In this document: piece by piece, positions 54,504 through 63,502 of the stretch
Numbering within the stretch: position 1 is the stretch's first letter
How the letters are laid out: each line of letters begins with the position of its first letter
Assembly (NCBI RefSeq): GCF_007004065.1
Contig: NZ_VFSV01000005.1
Span: 67,351 to 131,350, forward strand
Reading direction: 5' to 3'
Length of the DNA stretch: 64,000 bases
Source of the DNA: Palleronia caenipelagi
GTDB lineage: Bacteria; Pseudomonadota; Alphaproteobacteria; Rhodobacterales; Rhodobacteraceae
Notes under the pieces: model-generated
Database searches by the model: none
What the model was told of the DNA's origin: nothing
The model's input: only the letters and a program-made list of their open reading frames with translations
Made by a program: the position numbers and the translations under genes

Positions 54504-55401
54504 GCCGGTCCTGATCGGGATCGACTGGGGCACCTCCTCGCTCCGCGCCTGTCTGATCGGCGCGGAGGGTGAGGTGCTCGACCGGGTCGCCTCGGATGAG
54601 GGGATCATGCAGGTCGAGGACGGCGATTTCGACGCCGTCTTCGACCGGCTGATCGGGCCGTGGAGGACCGGGCGCGACCTGCCGATCCTCGCCTCGGGCA
54701 TGATCACCAGCCGCAATGGCTGGGTCGAGACACCTTATGTGGAGATGCCCGCAGGCGCGGACAGCCTCGCCTCGGCGCTGGTGGCCCACGAGACGAAGAG
54801 CGGCGCACGGATTCACTTTGTCACCGGTGCCACGACCACCCACGCCACGGGACCAGACGTGATGCGGGGCGAAGAGACCCAGATCATCGGCGCCGCTGCG
54901 ATCGGCATGGCCGACGGAACCTTTGTCATGCCGGGCACCCACAGCAAATGGGTGCATGTGGCCGGGGGCCGGATCGAAGATTTCGCGACCTACATGACCG
55001 GCGAGATCTTTGCCGCGCTCAGCGGTCACACGATCCTCGGGCGGCTGATGGAGGGCTCTGGCTTTAACGCCGACGGCTTCGCCAAAGGCGTCAAGGCCGC
55101 GCTGGCCGAGGACGCGAACCTGCTCCACGACCTGTTCCATGTCCGCACCTTGCCGCTGATGGGGCAAATCCCGGCGACCGAGACCGCCGATTTTCTGTCA
55201 GGGCTGCTGATCGGAACCGAGATCGCATCGGCCCGGCGACAGGCCGGAACGCTTGGAGAGATCACAATTGTCGGGCGCAGTGATCTGGCGGACCGCTACG
55301 AGATCGCCCTCAGCGCCGCCGGTCTGAAAAGCCGCCGCGCGCCGGATGATATCGTCGCCCGGGGGCACCTCCTCATCGCAAAAGCCGCAGGATTGATCTG
55401 A
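54484..55401 (+). CDS. dgoK: 2-dehydro-3-deoxygalactonokinase DgoK
   Basis: 305 residues. The ATPase start IGIDWGTSSLRACLIG and MPGTHSKWVHVAGGRIEDFATYMTGEIF are typical of DgoK. It phosphorylates 2-dehydro-3-deoxygalactonate (KDGal) at O6. It shares one base with the dgoA start (TGATG). No galactonate dehydratase (dgoD) is present in the window. Confidence 0.93.
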   Translation: MNSAASEPVLIGIDWGTSSLRACLIGAEGEVLDRVASDEGIMQVEDGDFDAVFDRLIGPWRTGRDLPILASGMITSRNGWVETPYVEMPAGADSLASALVAHETKSGARIHFVTGATTTHATGPDVMRGEETQIIGAAAIGMADGTFVMPGTHSKWVHVAGGRIEDFATYMTGEIFAALSGHTILGRLMEGSGFNADGFAKGVKAALAEDANLLHDLFHVRTLPLMGQIPATETADFLSGLLIGTEIASARRQAGTLGEITIVGRSDLADRYEIALSAAGLKSRRAPDDIVARGHLLIAKAAGLI

Positions 55402-56027
55402 TGACTGACCTCTCAACCGCCATGGCCGCAAACCCCCTGATCGCGATCCTGCGCGGGCTCGTGCCTGACAACGCCGAAGCCGTCTCTGACGTGCTGGTCG
55501 AGGCGGGGTTTCGTATCATCGAGGTGCCGCTGAACTCGCCCGATCCCTGCGCCTCCATCGCCCGGATCGCCAAACGCCACGGCGAGACCGCCGTGGTCGG
55601 TGCCGGGACGGTTCTGACCGTCGCCGATGTGGAGGTTGTGGCCGAGGCAGGGGGCCGGATCATCGTCTGCCCGAACATGAACCCCGAGGTGGGCCGCGCG
55701 GCGGTCGAGCGGGGCCTCTACTGGTGCCCCGGCGCAATCACCCCGTCCGAAGCCTTTGCGGCGCTGGAGATCGGCGCGGCGGTGCTCAAGATCTTCCCTG
55801 CCGAGTTGGTCCCGCCCGCCGCGATCAAGGCTATGCGCGCGGTCCTGCCCCCCGAGACTGTCATCGCCGCCGTTGGGGGCATCACGCCCGAGACCATGGA
55901 CCAGTGGACAGAGGTCGGAGTGAACGGGTTCGGCCTCGGCTCCGCCCTTTTCAAGCCGTCCTACACGCTCGAGGAGATTGCGGAGCGGGCGGCGGCGTTT
56001 GTCTCCGCACTGGCTCAGCGAGGCTAA
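55401..56027 (+). CDS. dgoA: 2-dehydro-3-deoxy-6-phosphogalactonate aldolase DgoA
   Basis: 208 residues, KDPG/KDPGal aldolase family. LIAILRGLVPDNAEAV with the active Glu/Arg region, GAGTVLTVADVEVVAEAGG, and the Schiff-base Lys in AAVLKIFPAEL. It splits KDPGal into pyruvate and glyceraldehyde-3-phosphate. Coupled to dgoK. Confidence 0.94.
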   Translation: MTDLSTAMAANPLIAILRGLVPDNAEAVSDVLVEAGFRIIEVPLNSPDPCASIARIAKRHGETAVVGAGTVLTVADVEVVAEAGGRIIVCPNMNPEVGRAAVERGLYWCPGAITPSEAFAALEIGAAVLKIFPAELVPPAAIKAMRAVLPPETVIAAVGGITPETMDQWTEVGVNGFGLGSALFKPSYTLEEIAERAAAFVSALAQRG

Positions 56028-56036
56028 GTAGCCGGC

Positions 56037-56450
56037 ATGTCCGCCCTGTCTGTGCCCCCTGCCCCGGACCGGCGACCGTACGTTGCGCTCGTCGCCCATG
56101 ACGCGCGTAAGGACGAGATCGTTAAGTGGGCTGGCCGCCACGCCGCGCAACTGGCCCGGGTGGAGATCGTCTCCACCGGCACCACCGGCGGTCGGATCTC
56201 TGAGGCCTACCCCGAGCTCAGCGTCACGCGATTGAAAAGCGGCCCGCTGGGCGGGGATCAGCAGATCGGCGCGATGATCTGCGAGGGCCAGATTGCCGCG
56301 CTGATCTTCTTCGTCGACCCGCTGTCGCCCATGCCCCATGATGTGGATGTCAAAGCGCTGACCCGGCTGGCCACGGTCTATGACCTGCCCATGGCCTGCT
56401 CCGCCTCGACGGCCGATCTGATCGTGAACGGACTTCTGGGCGCGCCTTAG
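56037..56450 (+). CDS. mgsA: methylglyoxal synthase MgsA
   Basis: 137 residues. [16 protein letters not shown], the phosphate loop STGTTGGRI, the catalytic Asp in [14 protein letters not shown] and [18 protein letters not shown] are diagnostic. It turns dihydroxyacetone phosphate into methylglyoxal, releasing phosphate. It follows dgoA by 9 bases; placement in a sugar-acid operon hints at a bypass toward lactate. It ends in TAG and overlaps the convergent flavoprotein gene by 4 bases. Confidence 0.95.
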   Translation: MSALSVPPAPDRRPYVALVAHDARKDEIVKWAGRHAAQLARVEIVSTGTTGGRISEAYPELSVTRLKSGPLGGDQQIGAMICEGQIAALIFFVDPLSPMPHDVDVKALTRLATVYDLPMACSASTADLIVNGLLGAP

Positions 56451-57613
56451 GCCGGATCCAGAAGAGCAGTCGCGATCTCGTCCAGACGGTCGATGCCAAG
56501 CTGGCTCATATTGGCCTGCATATCCGCCTTAAGCACGTGTATCACATGCTCGATGCCTCGCGCTCCGAACGCGGCCACAGCGTAGTGAAATGCGCGGCCC
56601 AGCATGACGAAATCCGCGCCCTTCGCATATGCGCGCAGAATGTCGAGACCCCAGTTGACGCCGGAATCGTAGATCAGCGGCATATCTGGGCCTACCGCCT
56701 CGCGGATCAGCGGCAGCTGGTCGATGACGGCGGGACCGGCTTCGAACTGGCGACCGGAATGGTCCGACACCCAGAGGCAATCGGCCCCTTTGGAGGCTAT
56801 ACGGCGGGCATCGTCGGGGTTCAGCACACCCTTTACCGCGAGATGTCCGTCCCATTCGTCGCGCAAGGCCCGCAGGTAGTCCCAGTCCGGGATACCACGA
56901 ATGAGCGCGCCCGCATGGGTAAAGCTCTCCCGGCCCCGCTGAGGGATGTAATCGTCAAAGAAGCGCATCCTAGGGATCCGCGCCTCGCGCAGCTGCGCCA
57001 GCGACCAGGACGGGCGGCGGGCCATGTCGAAGAGCGTGCGCAGATCGGCCTTGGGCGGGACCGTGAGATTGGCGCGGCGCTGACGCTCCCTGCGACTTTC
57101 CTCGGGCACATCCACGGTCAGGACCAACGTGTGAAAGCCCGCCGCCTTGATCCGCGCGAGCATGGCACGCCGCAACTCGGGGGAATTCACCGGATAATGC
57201 TGAAACCACCCCACATCCCCGATCTCGTCCGCCACATCTTCGGGAGAGGCAACGGCGACGCTGGACTGGCAGTAAGGGATGTTGTGGGCGACGGCGGCGC
57301 GGGCGAGCATCCGCTCGGCCCCGGCCCAGATCAGTCCCGACATTCCCACCGGTGCGATGCCAAAGGGCAGGTCGTAGGAACGGCCCATGAGCGTCGTGCC
57401 GAACTGCGCCTTGATCTGGCCGCGCAGCACGCGCGGCATGAAACGGATGGCGTCGAGGGCATCGCAGTTGATCTGCAACCCCCGCTGCCGGCCCGTGGCA
57501 CTGTCGAGATATTCAAAAACGAAATGAGGGATTCTGCGGCGCGCGCGGCGCCGCAGATCATCGATAGAGGGATGCGACAGATCGAGATCCGTCCGGCTCA
57601 GGATCTGTCGCAT
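56447..57613 (-). CDS. FMN-dependent alpha-hydroxy-acid oxidase/dehydrogenase (copy 1)
   Basis: 388 residues. FMN TIM-barrel of the glycolate oxidase/lactate dehydrogenase family: [34 protein letters not shown] with the conserved Lys and [10 protein letters not shown] with catalytic His and Arg (the usual form is SNHGGRQLD). All catalytic residues are kept, although the Asn and Gly near the His differ. It is the last gene after dctM (11-base gap), so the imported compound may be a 2-hydroxyacid. Substrate unknown. Confidence 0.88.
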   Translation of the reverse strand: MRQILSRTDLDLSHPSIDDLRRRARRRIPHFVFEYLDSATGRQRGLQINCDALDAIRFMPRVLRGQIKAQFGTTLMGRSYDLPFGIAPVGMSGLIWAGAERMLARAAVAHNIPYCQSSVAVASPEDVADEIGDVGWFQHYPVNSPELRRAMLARIKAAGFHTLVLTVDVPEESRRERQRRANLTVPPKADLRTLFDMARRPSWSLAQLREARIPRMRFFDDYIPQRGRESFTHAGALIRGIPDWDYLRALRDEWDGHLAVKGVLNPDDARRIASKGADCLWVSDHSGRQFEAGPAVIDQLPLIREAVGPDMPLIYDSGVNWGLDILRAYAKGADFVMLGRAFHYAVAAFGARGIEHVIHVLKADMQANMSQLGIDRLDEIATALLDPA

Positions 57614-57624
57614 CTCCGTCTCCG

Positions 57625-58908
57625 TCAGTAGAGCGACGGCAGCGCCAGGGAGAGCGCGGGCACATAGGTGATCAGCAGCAACAGGATCAGCATGCCGACG
57701 AAGAACGGCAGGATCGCCCGGCTGAGGCTCTCGATGGAGACCTTCGAGATGCTACTGGCCACAAAGAGGTTCACCCCCAAGGGCGGCGTGCAGAACCCGA
57801 TGGCGAGGTTCACCGTCAGAATCACGCCAAACACGATGGGATCAACCCCCAGCGCCTGCGCCACCGGCAACAGGATCGGTGTCATGATGATGATCGAGGA
57901 GATCGTCTCCATGAACATGCCGATGACCAGGAGGAGCAGATTGATCAGCAAGAGGATGATGATCGGATTGTCCGACAGACCCGTGATGCTGTTCGACAGG
58001 TTGGTGGGGATCTGCGCCAGCGTGATCAGGCGGCCAAAGGCGGTGGCCATGATGACGAGGACGAGGATTGAGCCACTTGTCTTGGCACTGCCAGCGAGAA
58101 CTTCGGGCAGGTCTCGGATCGTCAGGTCCTTGTAGACAAAGATTCCGATGATCGCCGCATAGACCACCGCCACGGCGCCTGCTTCGGTCGGCGTGAAGAT
58201 GCCGCTATAGATGCCACCGAGGATGATGCCGGGCACCAGCAGCGCCAGGAACGACGCTCGGAAGGTTTTCCAGACACTGGCGCCCGAGAAGGTCGTGGTG
58301 GACTGGAGGACCGCTTCTTCCTTGCGCAGCAGGAACCGCGCCATGAGCATGAACATCACAGCGAACATGACGCCGGGGATGACACCCGCGAGGAACAGCT
58401 TGCCGATGGAGACCTCGGCGGTCACCCCGTAGATGATAAAGGGGATGCTCGGCGGGATCATCACGCCGATCATGCCCGACGACGCCGTCAGCGCGCCGGA
58501 GAATTTGCGCGTGTAGCCGACCTTTTCCATCTCGGGGATCATGTTCGAGCCGATGGCCGCCACGGTCGCGGGGGAGGAACCGGAGATCGCGGCGAAGAAC
58601 ACGCAGGCCAGCACGTTCACATAGGCGAGGCCGCCACGAATATGGCCGATCAGCGCGTTGGCAAAATCCACCAGACGGCGCGACATGCCGCCATGCTGCA
58701 TCAGGTCACCTGCCAGAATGAAGAGCGGCACGGCGATCAGGGGGAAGCTGTCAGCACCAGTCACCACCGAACGGGCCAGCAGTACCAAGGGCGGCGTGCC
58801 GTCGACGAACAGCATCACCACCATGGTGGCGAGGCCGAGGCAGATACCGATGGGGACGCTGAACAAGAGCAGCGCGAACAGGGTCAGAAAAAGTACGGTT
58901 GCAAGCAT
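57625..58908 (-). CDS. dctM: TRAP transporter large permease DctM
   Basis: 427 residues with about twelve membrane segments. PLFILAGDLMQHGGMSRRLVDFANALIG and GVMIPPSIPFIIYG are hallmarks of DctM. It moves a carboxylate-like solute with Na+. A GAGGA site lies 8 bases before the ATG; the gene follows dctQ by 10 bases. Confidence 0.96.
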   Translation of the reverse strand: MLATVLFLTLFALLLFSVPIGICLGLATMVVMLFVDGTPPLVLLARSVVTGADSFPLIAVPLFILAGDLMQHGGMSRRLVDFANALIGHIRGGLAYVNVLACVFFAAISGSSPATVAAIGSNMIPEMEKVGYTRKFSGALTASSGMIGVMIPPSIPFIIYGVTAEVSIGKLFLAGVIPGVMFAVMFMLMARFLLRKEEAVLQSTTTFSGASVWKTFRASFLALLVPGIILGGIYSGIFTPTEAGAVAVVYAAIIGIFVYKDLTIRDLPEVLAGSAKTSGSILVLVIMATAFGRLITLAQIPTNLSNSITGLSDNPIIILLLINLLLLVIGMFMETISSIIIMTPILLPVAQALGVDPIVFGVILTVNLAIGFCTPPLGVNLFVASSISKVSIESLSRAILPFFVGMLILLLLITYVPALSLALPSLY

Positions 58909-58918
58909 GTCCGGGTCC

Positions 58919-59413
58919 TCACGCCTTGGCGTTGTCTAGGGCTGCGATCTCGTGCAGCGTGCGCTTCAGGTACTGGATGACGCGGAACGCCGAGAGCGTC
59001 GCGCCAACGGGGGCGGAGGCGTAGAGGATCGGGATGGGCAGGCCCAGCACCACCGATTTCTGGCTGGCGACAAAGGGCATCTGGATGAGCTTCAGGCATT
59101 CCCAGGTGAGGATTGCGAGGAACCCCAGCACCAACAGGCCCACCGCCACGTCCACATAGAGCTGACCGCGCTTGCCCAGCAGGTCCCGCAACACCGTAAT
59201 GCGCACATGGTCGCCGGTGTGGAACGCATAACTGACCCCCAGCCAGACGAACCAGACGAACAGCCACAGGGTCAGTTCCTCGCCCCAGGACAGGGACGCG
59301 TTCATGATGTAGCGCATGAAGACATTGCCAAAGATCAACAACACAATGGCGGCGAGGAGCAGGCTCGCCAGAGCCTTTTCCGCGTTCTGGTTCAACCACT
59401 TCAGAACCGGCAT
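58919..59413 (-). CDS. dctQ: TRAP transporter small permease DctQ
   Basis: 164 residues, four membrane segments. GNVFMRYIMNASLSWGEELTLWLFVW is typical of DctQ. The start at 59413 is set by the strong GGGAGGAAA site; the upstream open frame runs through a hairpin and is not coding. Between DctP and DctM genes. Confidence 0.93.
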   Translation of the reverse strand: MPVLKWLNQNAEKALASLLLAAIVLLIFGNVFMRYIMNASLSWGEELTLWLFVWFVWLGVSYAFHTGDHVRITVLRDLLGKRGQLYVDVAVGLLVLGFLAILTWECLKLIQMPFVASQKSVVLGLPIPILYASAPVGATLSAFRVIQYLKRTLHEIAALDNAKA

Positions 59414-59430
59414 GAGGTTTCCTCCCTGAG

Positions 59431-59470
59431 AAAAAAGAGGGCGCCCGGACCAGTGAAGGTCGGGGCGCCC
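59431..59470 (-). terminator. hairpin with T-run between dctP and dctQ
   Basis: A 13-position stem with one mismatch (arms 59439-59451 and 59458-59470, core GGGCGCCC) and a 6-base loop; on the - strand it is followed by TCTTTTTT (complement of 59431-59438). It should end part of the dctP transcripts, giving more binding protein than permease, as is often needed for TRAP systems. Confidence 0.82.
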
Positions 59471-59495
59471 CGGTTGGTCTACCCGCGCACGGGGA

Positions 59496-60494
59496 TCAGT
59501 TGCCGCTGGCCGCCGCGACCGCAGCCACCCAGGCGTCATAGGCCTCGGCACCGACTTCGTCGCGGTATTGCAGACGGACCTCTTCGGTCTTGTCGGCAAA
59601 GGCCTGACGTTGCTCGGAGGTCAGCTCCAGCACTTCGACACCGGCATTGCGGATCTCTTCGAGTTGCGCGGCATCCTCGGAGGCGATCAGCTCGGCCTGA
59701 TAGTCACGGGCTTCAGCCATGGAGGACATCACCAGCTCTTTGTGCTCATCCGACAGGCTGTCCCAGAAGAACTGCGACATCACCGGCATGTAGACTGCAA
59801 AAACGTGGCCCGTGGTGGTGAGATATTTCTGCACCTCGTAGAAGCGCTGCGAGGTGATGATCGCCAGCGGGTTTTCCTGCCCGTCGATCACGCCCTGCTG
59901 AAGCGCCGAGTAAACCTCGCCAAAGTTCATCGGCGTGGGGTTGGCGCCCAGCGTCTCGAAAGTTGCCACATGGGCGGGCACCTTCATGGTGCGCAGCTTC
60001 ACACCTTCCAGGTCCTCGGGAGTCTCGATCGGACGCACATTGTTGGTGACGTTGCGCACCCCGAGCTCCAGCCAGCCCAGACCCTTCAGGCCCTGCTGCT
60101 CCACACGCGACAGCATGCTGTCGCCCGCTTCACCCTGAAGCACGTCCCAGGCCACGTCCTTGGACGGGTACATATAGGGCAGCTCGACCACCGCAAAGGC
60201 CGGATCCCAGCCCGCAAAGAAGGACGACGGCGGTACAGCCATCTCCAGAACACCGGTCTGGACGCCCTCGATCATCTCGCGGTCGGGGCCCATCTGCGAG
60301 GACGGGAAAAGCTGAACGTCGATCTCACCATCGGAGCCCGCTTCGACCAGTTCCTCGAACTTCTGCATGGCGCGATGCATGTGAAAGGCTTCGGCGGCGC
60401 CGTGGCCAACCTTTATGACGGTTTCAGCCGACGCTGTAAACGCCAGACCTGCTGACAGAACAACGCTGAGCGCGATGGTGGTTTTGGTGAACAC
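59496..60494 (-). CDS. dctP: TRAP transporter substrate-binding protein DctP
   Basis: 332 residues, GTG start with GGGAGGAA five bases upstream. Signal peptide MFTKTTIALSVVLSAGLAFT, cut after ASA. The DctP pattern is clear: VIKVGHGAAEAFHMHRAMQKF, VKLRTMKVPAHVATFETLGANPTPM (with the conserved Arg contacting the ligand carboxylate) and YSALQQGVIDGQENP. Ligand probably a hydroxy- or sugar acid. First gene of dctP-dctQ-dctM-flavoprotein. Confidence 0.96.
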   Translation of the reverse strand: MFTKTTIALSVVLSAGLAFTASAETVIKVGHGAAEAFHMHRAMQKFEELVEAGSDGEIDVQLFPSSQMGPDREMIEGVQTGVLEMAVPPSSFFAGWDPAFAVVELPYMYPSKDVAWDVLQGEAGDSMLSRVEQQGLKGLGWLELGVRNVTNNVRPIETPEDLEGVKLRTMKVPAHVATFETLGANPTPMNFGEVYSALQQGVIDGQENPLAIITSQRFYEVQKYLTTTGHVFAVYMPVMSQFFWDSLSDEHKELVMSSMAEARDYQAELIASEDAAQLEEIRNAGVEVLELTSEQRQAFADKTEEVRLQYRDEVGAEAYDAWVAAVAAASGN

Positions 60495-60525
60495 GGTTTC
60501 CTCCCCGAAGCTTCATTGCAACTGC

Positions 60526-60543
60526 TATCTGAGATATCAGATA
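60526..60543. promoter_or_regulatory. palindrome in front of dctP, likely second GntR site
   Basis: TATCTGA and TCAGATA pair around GATA. It lies 32 bases upstream of the dctP start in the 216-base gap shared with the divergent flavoprotein gene. It shares ATATCAGATA with the operator at 52729-52753, so the same regulator could act on both. Confidence 0.6.
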
Positions 60544-60710
60544 TTGGTCGCGATTCAAGCAATATCTTTGGCCGGCCCCGATAGGGCGTCGCTCGGCCTG
60601 ACCGAAACGGCGAAGTGACTGCGGCAATCGCGACGCTGGCTCGTGAAAGGGCTTGCTCCGAAGAGCTGGGCGGGCTTCCATCGCGTTCAGGTTCATGGAG
60701 GGATCACCAG

Positions 60711-61862
60711 ATGTTCATGCGTCTGAAGGATTGTCACAACTTTCAGGATTTCCGCACTCTGGCGCGAAAACGTCTGCCGGGGCCGATCTACAACTACATC
60801 GACGGCGCGGCGGATGATGAGACGACCTATAACCGCAACACCGAAGCCTTTCGCGACGTGGATCTGGTGCCCAGCATCCTGCGCGGAGTCGAAGAGGTGG
60901 ATACCTCGGTCACGGTGATGGGGCAAAAGCTCGACACACCGTTCTACTGCTCGCCCACCGCTTTGCAGCGCCTGTTCCACCACGATGGCGAACGTGCCGT
61001 GGCCGCCGCGGCGGAGAAGTTCGGCACCATGTTCGGGGTCTCGTCGTTGGGGACTGTCAGCCTCGAAGAGCTGCGTAAGAAACACAAGAACCCGCAATGC
61101 TACCAGTTCTATTTCCACAAGGACCGGGGCCTGAACCGCGCGATGATGGAACGGGCGAAGGAGGCCGGGGTCGAGGTGATGATGCTGACCGTGGACAGCA
61201 TCACCGGCGGCAACCGCGAACGTGACAAGCGGACGGGGTTTTCCATTCCGTTCCGCCTGAACCTCTCTGGGTTGACCCAATTCGCGATCAAACCCGCCTG
61301 GGGGATCAACTACGTCACCCACGAGAAATTCGCCTTGCCGCAGCTCGATTACCACATCGACACCGGGGGCAGTGCGTCGTCCATTGCCGGGTATTTCACC
61401 AATATGCTCGACCCGTCGATGAACTGGGATGACGTGGCCGAAATGGTGGACTTCTGGGGCGGGCAGTTCTGCCTCAAGGGCGTCATGTCCGCCGAAGATG
61501 CCGTCCACGCTGCCGAGATCGGCTGCACCGGCGTGGTGATTTCGAACCACGGAGGGCGGCAGCTCGACGGCTCCCGCGCGCCATTCGATCAGCTCGACGA
61601 AATCGTGCAGGCGGCGGGGGATCGGCTCGATGTCCTGCTGGACAGCGGCGTGACGCGGGGAACCCACGTGCTCAAGGCTCTGTCACTGGGGGCCAAGGCC
61701 GTCGGGGTCGGGCGCTACTACCTCTTCCCCCTCGCGGCGGCGGGTCAGCCGGGGGTCGAGCGGGCGCTGGGTCTGATGCAGGACGAAATCGTCCGCGACA
61801 TGCGGCTGATGGGCTGCACGCGCATCGACCAGCTTGGCAAGCACAACCTGCGCTTCCGCTGA
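60711..61862 (+). CDS. lldD: FMN-dependent alpha-hydroxy-acid oxidase (LldD-like, copy 2)
   Basis: 383 residues. IYNYIDGAADDE, QCYQFYFHKDR, MLTVDSITGGNRERDKRTG, CLKGVMSAEDA and ISNHGGRQLDG are the full FMN and catalytic set of the L-lactate dehydrogenase/glycolate oxidase family. GGAGGGA lies about 8 bases before the ATG; open frame upstream overlaps the promoter region and is ignored (ATG 60717 is an alternative). Likely product pyruvate or another 2-oxoacid. The symbol reflects family only. Confidence 0.88.
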   Translation: MFMRLKDCHNFQDFRTLARKRLPGPIYNYIDGAADDETTYNRNTEAFRDVDLVPSILRGVEEVDTSVTVMGQKLDTPFYCSPTALQRLFHHDGERAVAAAAEKFGTMFGVSSLGTVSLEELRKKHKNPQCYQFYFHKDRGLNRAMMERAKEAGVEVMMLTVDSITGGNRERDKRTGFSIPFRLNLSGLTQFAIKPAWGINYVTHEKFALPQLDYHIDTGGSASSIAGYFTNMLDPSMNWDDVAEMVDFWGGQFCLKGVMSAEDAVHAAEIGCTGVVISNHGGRQLDGSRAPFDQLDEIVQAAGDRLDVLLDSGVTRGTHVLKALSLGAKAVGVGRYYLFPLAAAGQPGVERALGLMQDEIVRDMRLMGCTRIDQLGKHNLRFR

Positions 61863-61865
61863 AAT

Positions 61866-62648
61866 TCAGGCCCAGGGAGGCGGGGTCCTATTCAGAAATG
61901 CCTCGATCCCAGCCCTCGCCTCGTCGCCTTCCCAGATATCGGCAAGGCGGCGGATCGTGTCCTCGATTACCTCACTGTCGATGCGGGGGCTGAGCGCGCG
62001 GGTCAGGGATTTGGCCGCCGCAACGGCGCCGGGCGCAACGGACAGATAGGGCGTGACCTCAGCCTCGACCGCCTCAGCCATCCGATCCGCCGGGACAATG
62101 CGCGAGACGATGCCAAGCTCCAGCGCTTCCTCGGCATCGAAGATCCGCGCCGACATGAACACCCGCCGTGCGGCGCCTTCGCCCATCCGCGCCAGCACGT
62201 ACGGGCCAATCGTGGCAGGGATCAGGCCCAGCCGGGTTTCCGTAAGGCCGAATCGTGTGGCCGGGTCCGCCAGCACCACATCGGCCACGCACGCCATCCC
62301 GATGCCGCCCCCATAGGCGCCCCCGTGCAGCCGGGCGATCAGCGGGGACGGCATCTCGTTCAGCGCCCGCAACATATGCGCCAGTTCCCGGGCGGCGGCG
62401 ATCCGGCCAGGGCGATCGGCCTCAATCTGGTCCCGCATCCATTCGAGATCGCCGCCCGCACAGAACACGTCCCCGGCCCCATCCAACACCACCGCGCGGG
62501 TCTCTGCCTCGGCCCCGATCCCCAGCGCCATCTGCGTCAGCTCCGCAATCATCTGCCCCGACATAGCGTTCCGTTTATCCGGACGGTTCAGAGTGACACG
62601 GACAACGCCCCGCGCATCACGGATCACAGTTAAGGTTTCATAGCTCAT
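61866..62648 (-). CDS. liuC: methylglutaconyl-CoA hydratase-like enoyl-CoA hydratase
   Basis: 260 residues, crotonase family: VRVTLNRPDKRNAMSGQMI, GAGDVFCAGGDLEWM, ARLHGGAYGGGIGMACVADVV, ETRLGLIPATIGPYV with the catalytic Glu. It overlaps the HMG-CoA lyase gene by 4 bases, and a methylcrotonyl-CoA carboxylase part follows upstream, so a role in leucine breakdown (3-methylglutaconyl-CoA to HMG-CoA) is likely. Confidence 0.88.
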   Translation of the reverse strand: MSYETLTVIRDARGVVRVTLNRPDKRNAMSGQMIAELTQMALGIGAEAETRAVVLDGAGDVFCAGGDLEWMRDQIEADRPGRIAAARELAHMLRALNEMPSPLIARLHGGAYGGGIGMACVADVVLADPATRFGLTETRLGLIPATIGPYVLARMGEGAARRVFMSARIFDAEEALELGIVSRIVPADRMAEAVEAEVTPYLSVAPGAVAAAKSLTRALSPRIDSEVIEDTIRRLADIWEGDEARAGIEAFLNRTPPPWA

Positions 62649-63502
62649 CCGGTGCTCCTAAGACTGCGGGCAACCGTCGCCGCGTCGCGCAGTTTGTCGG
62701 GGACGAGTCCGGTGTCATAGCCCCGCTCCGCCAACATCGCAGCGACCGCTTCGGTGGCAACGTTGCCTTTGGCGCCCGGAGCGTAGGGACATCCCCCCAG
62801 GCCACCAATGGCGCTGTCAAAGACCCGGACCCCCCGCTCCAGACAGACCGCGATATTTTCCAGCGCGCGCCCGTCCGTATCGTGAAAATGCCCCGCCAAC
62901 CGCTCCGTCGGGACGGCTCCCATCACCGCATCCAGCATGGCGGAGACGGTCTCGGGCTTACCCTTGCCGATGGTATCACCAAGGCTGATTTCGTGGCATC
63001 CCATCCGGCTCAGCGCAGCGGCCACACGGGCGACCGCCTTGGGCTGCACCGGGCCGTCATAGGGGCAATCCGTGACGCAGCTCACATAGCCCCGGACCTT
63101 GATCCCGGCCTCGACCGCGTTGGCGACCACCGGGGCAAACCGCGAGAGGCTCTCCTCGACCGAGCAGTTGATATTCGCCTGACTAAAGCCCTCGGAGGCC
63201 GACCCGAAGACCGCCACCGCATCCACTCCGGCCTGCATCGCCGCCTCCAGCCCCCGCAGGTTCGGCGTCAGCGCCGAATATTCGACACCGTCGGCGCGCG
63301 CGATCCCGGCCATGACCTCCGCCGCATCCGCCATTTGCGGCACCCATTTCGGGCTGACAAAACTCGTCACTTCGATCCGCGTGAACCCACAGCCCGAGAG
63401 CGCATCCACCAACCGGATCTTGTCGGCGGTGGTGACGGGGGCGGGCTCGTTCTGCAACCCGTCGCGCGGCCCCATCTCGACCAGAGTGACCCGTTCAGCC
63501 AT
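62645..63502 (-). CDS. liuE: hydroxymethylglutaryl-CoA lyase
   Basis: 285 residues. TIM-barrel with EMGPRDGLQNEPAPV, the metal ligands in GHFHDTDGRA and the catalytic Cys loop GLGGCPYAPGAKGNVATE. It splits HMG-CoA into acetoacetate and acetyl-CoA, the last step of leucine degradation. It overlaps the carboxylase gene by 8 bases and liuC by 4. Confidence 0.95.
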   Translation of the reverse strand: MAERVTLVEMGPRDGLQNEPAPVTTADKIRLVDALSGCGFTRIEVTSFVSPKWVPQMADAAEVMAGIARADGVEYSALTPNLRGLEAAMQAGVDAVAVFGSASEGFSQANINCSVEESLSRFAPVVANAVEAGIKVRGYVSCVTDCPYDGPVQPKAVARVAAALSRMGCHEISLGDTIGKGKPETVSAMLDAVMGAVPTERLAGHFHDTDGRALENIAVCLERGVRVFDSAIGGLGGCPYAPGAKGNVATEAVAAMLAERGYDTGLVPDKLRDAATVARSLRSTG

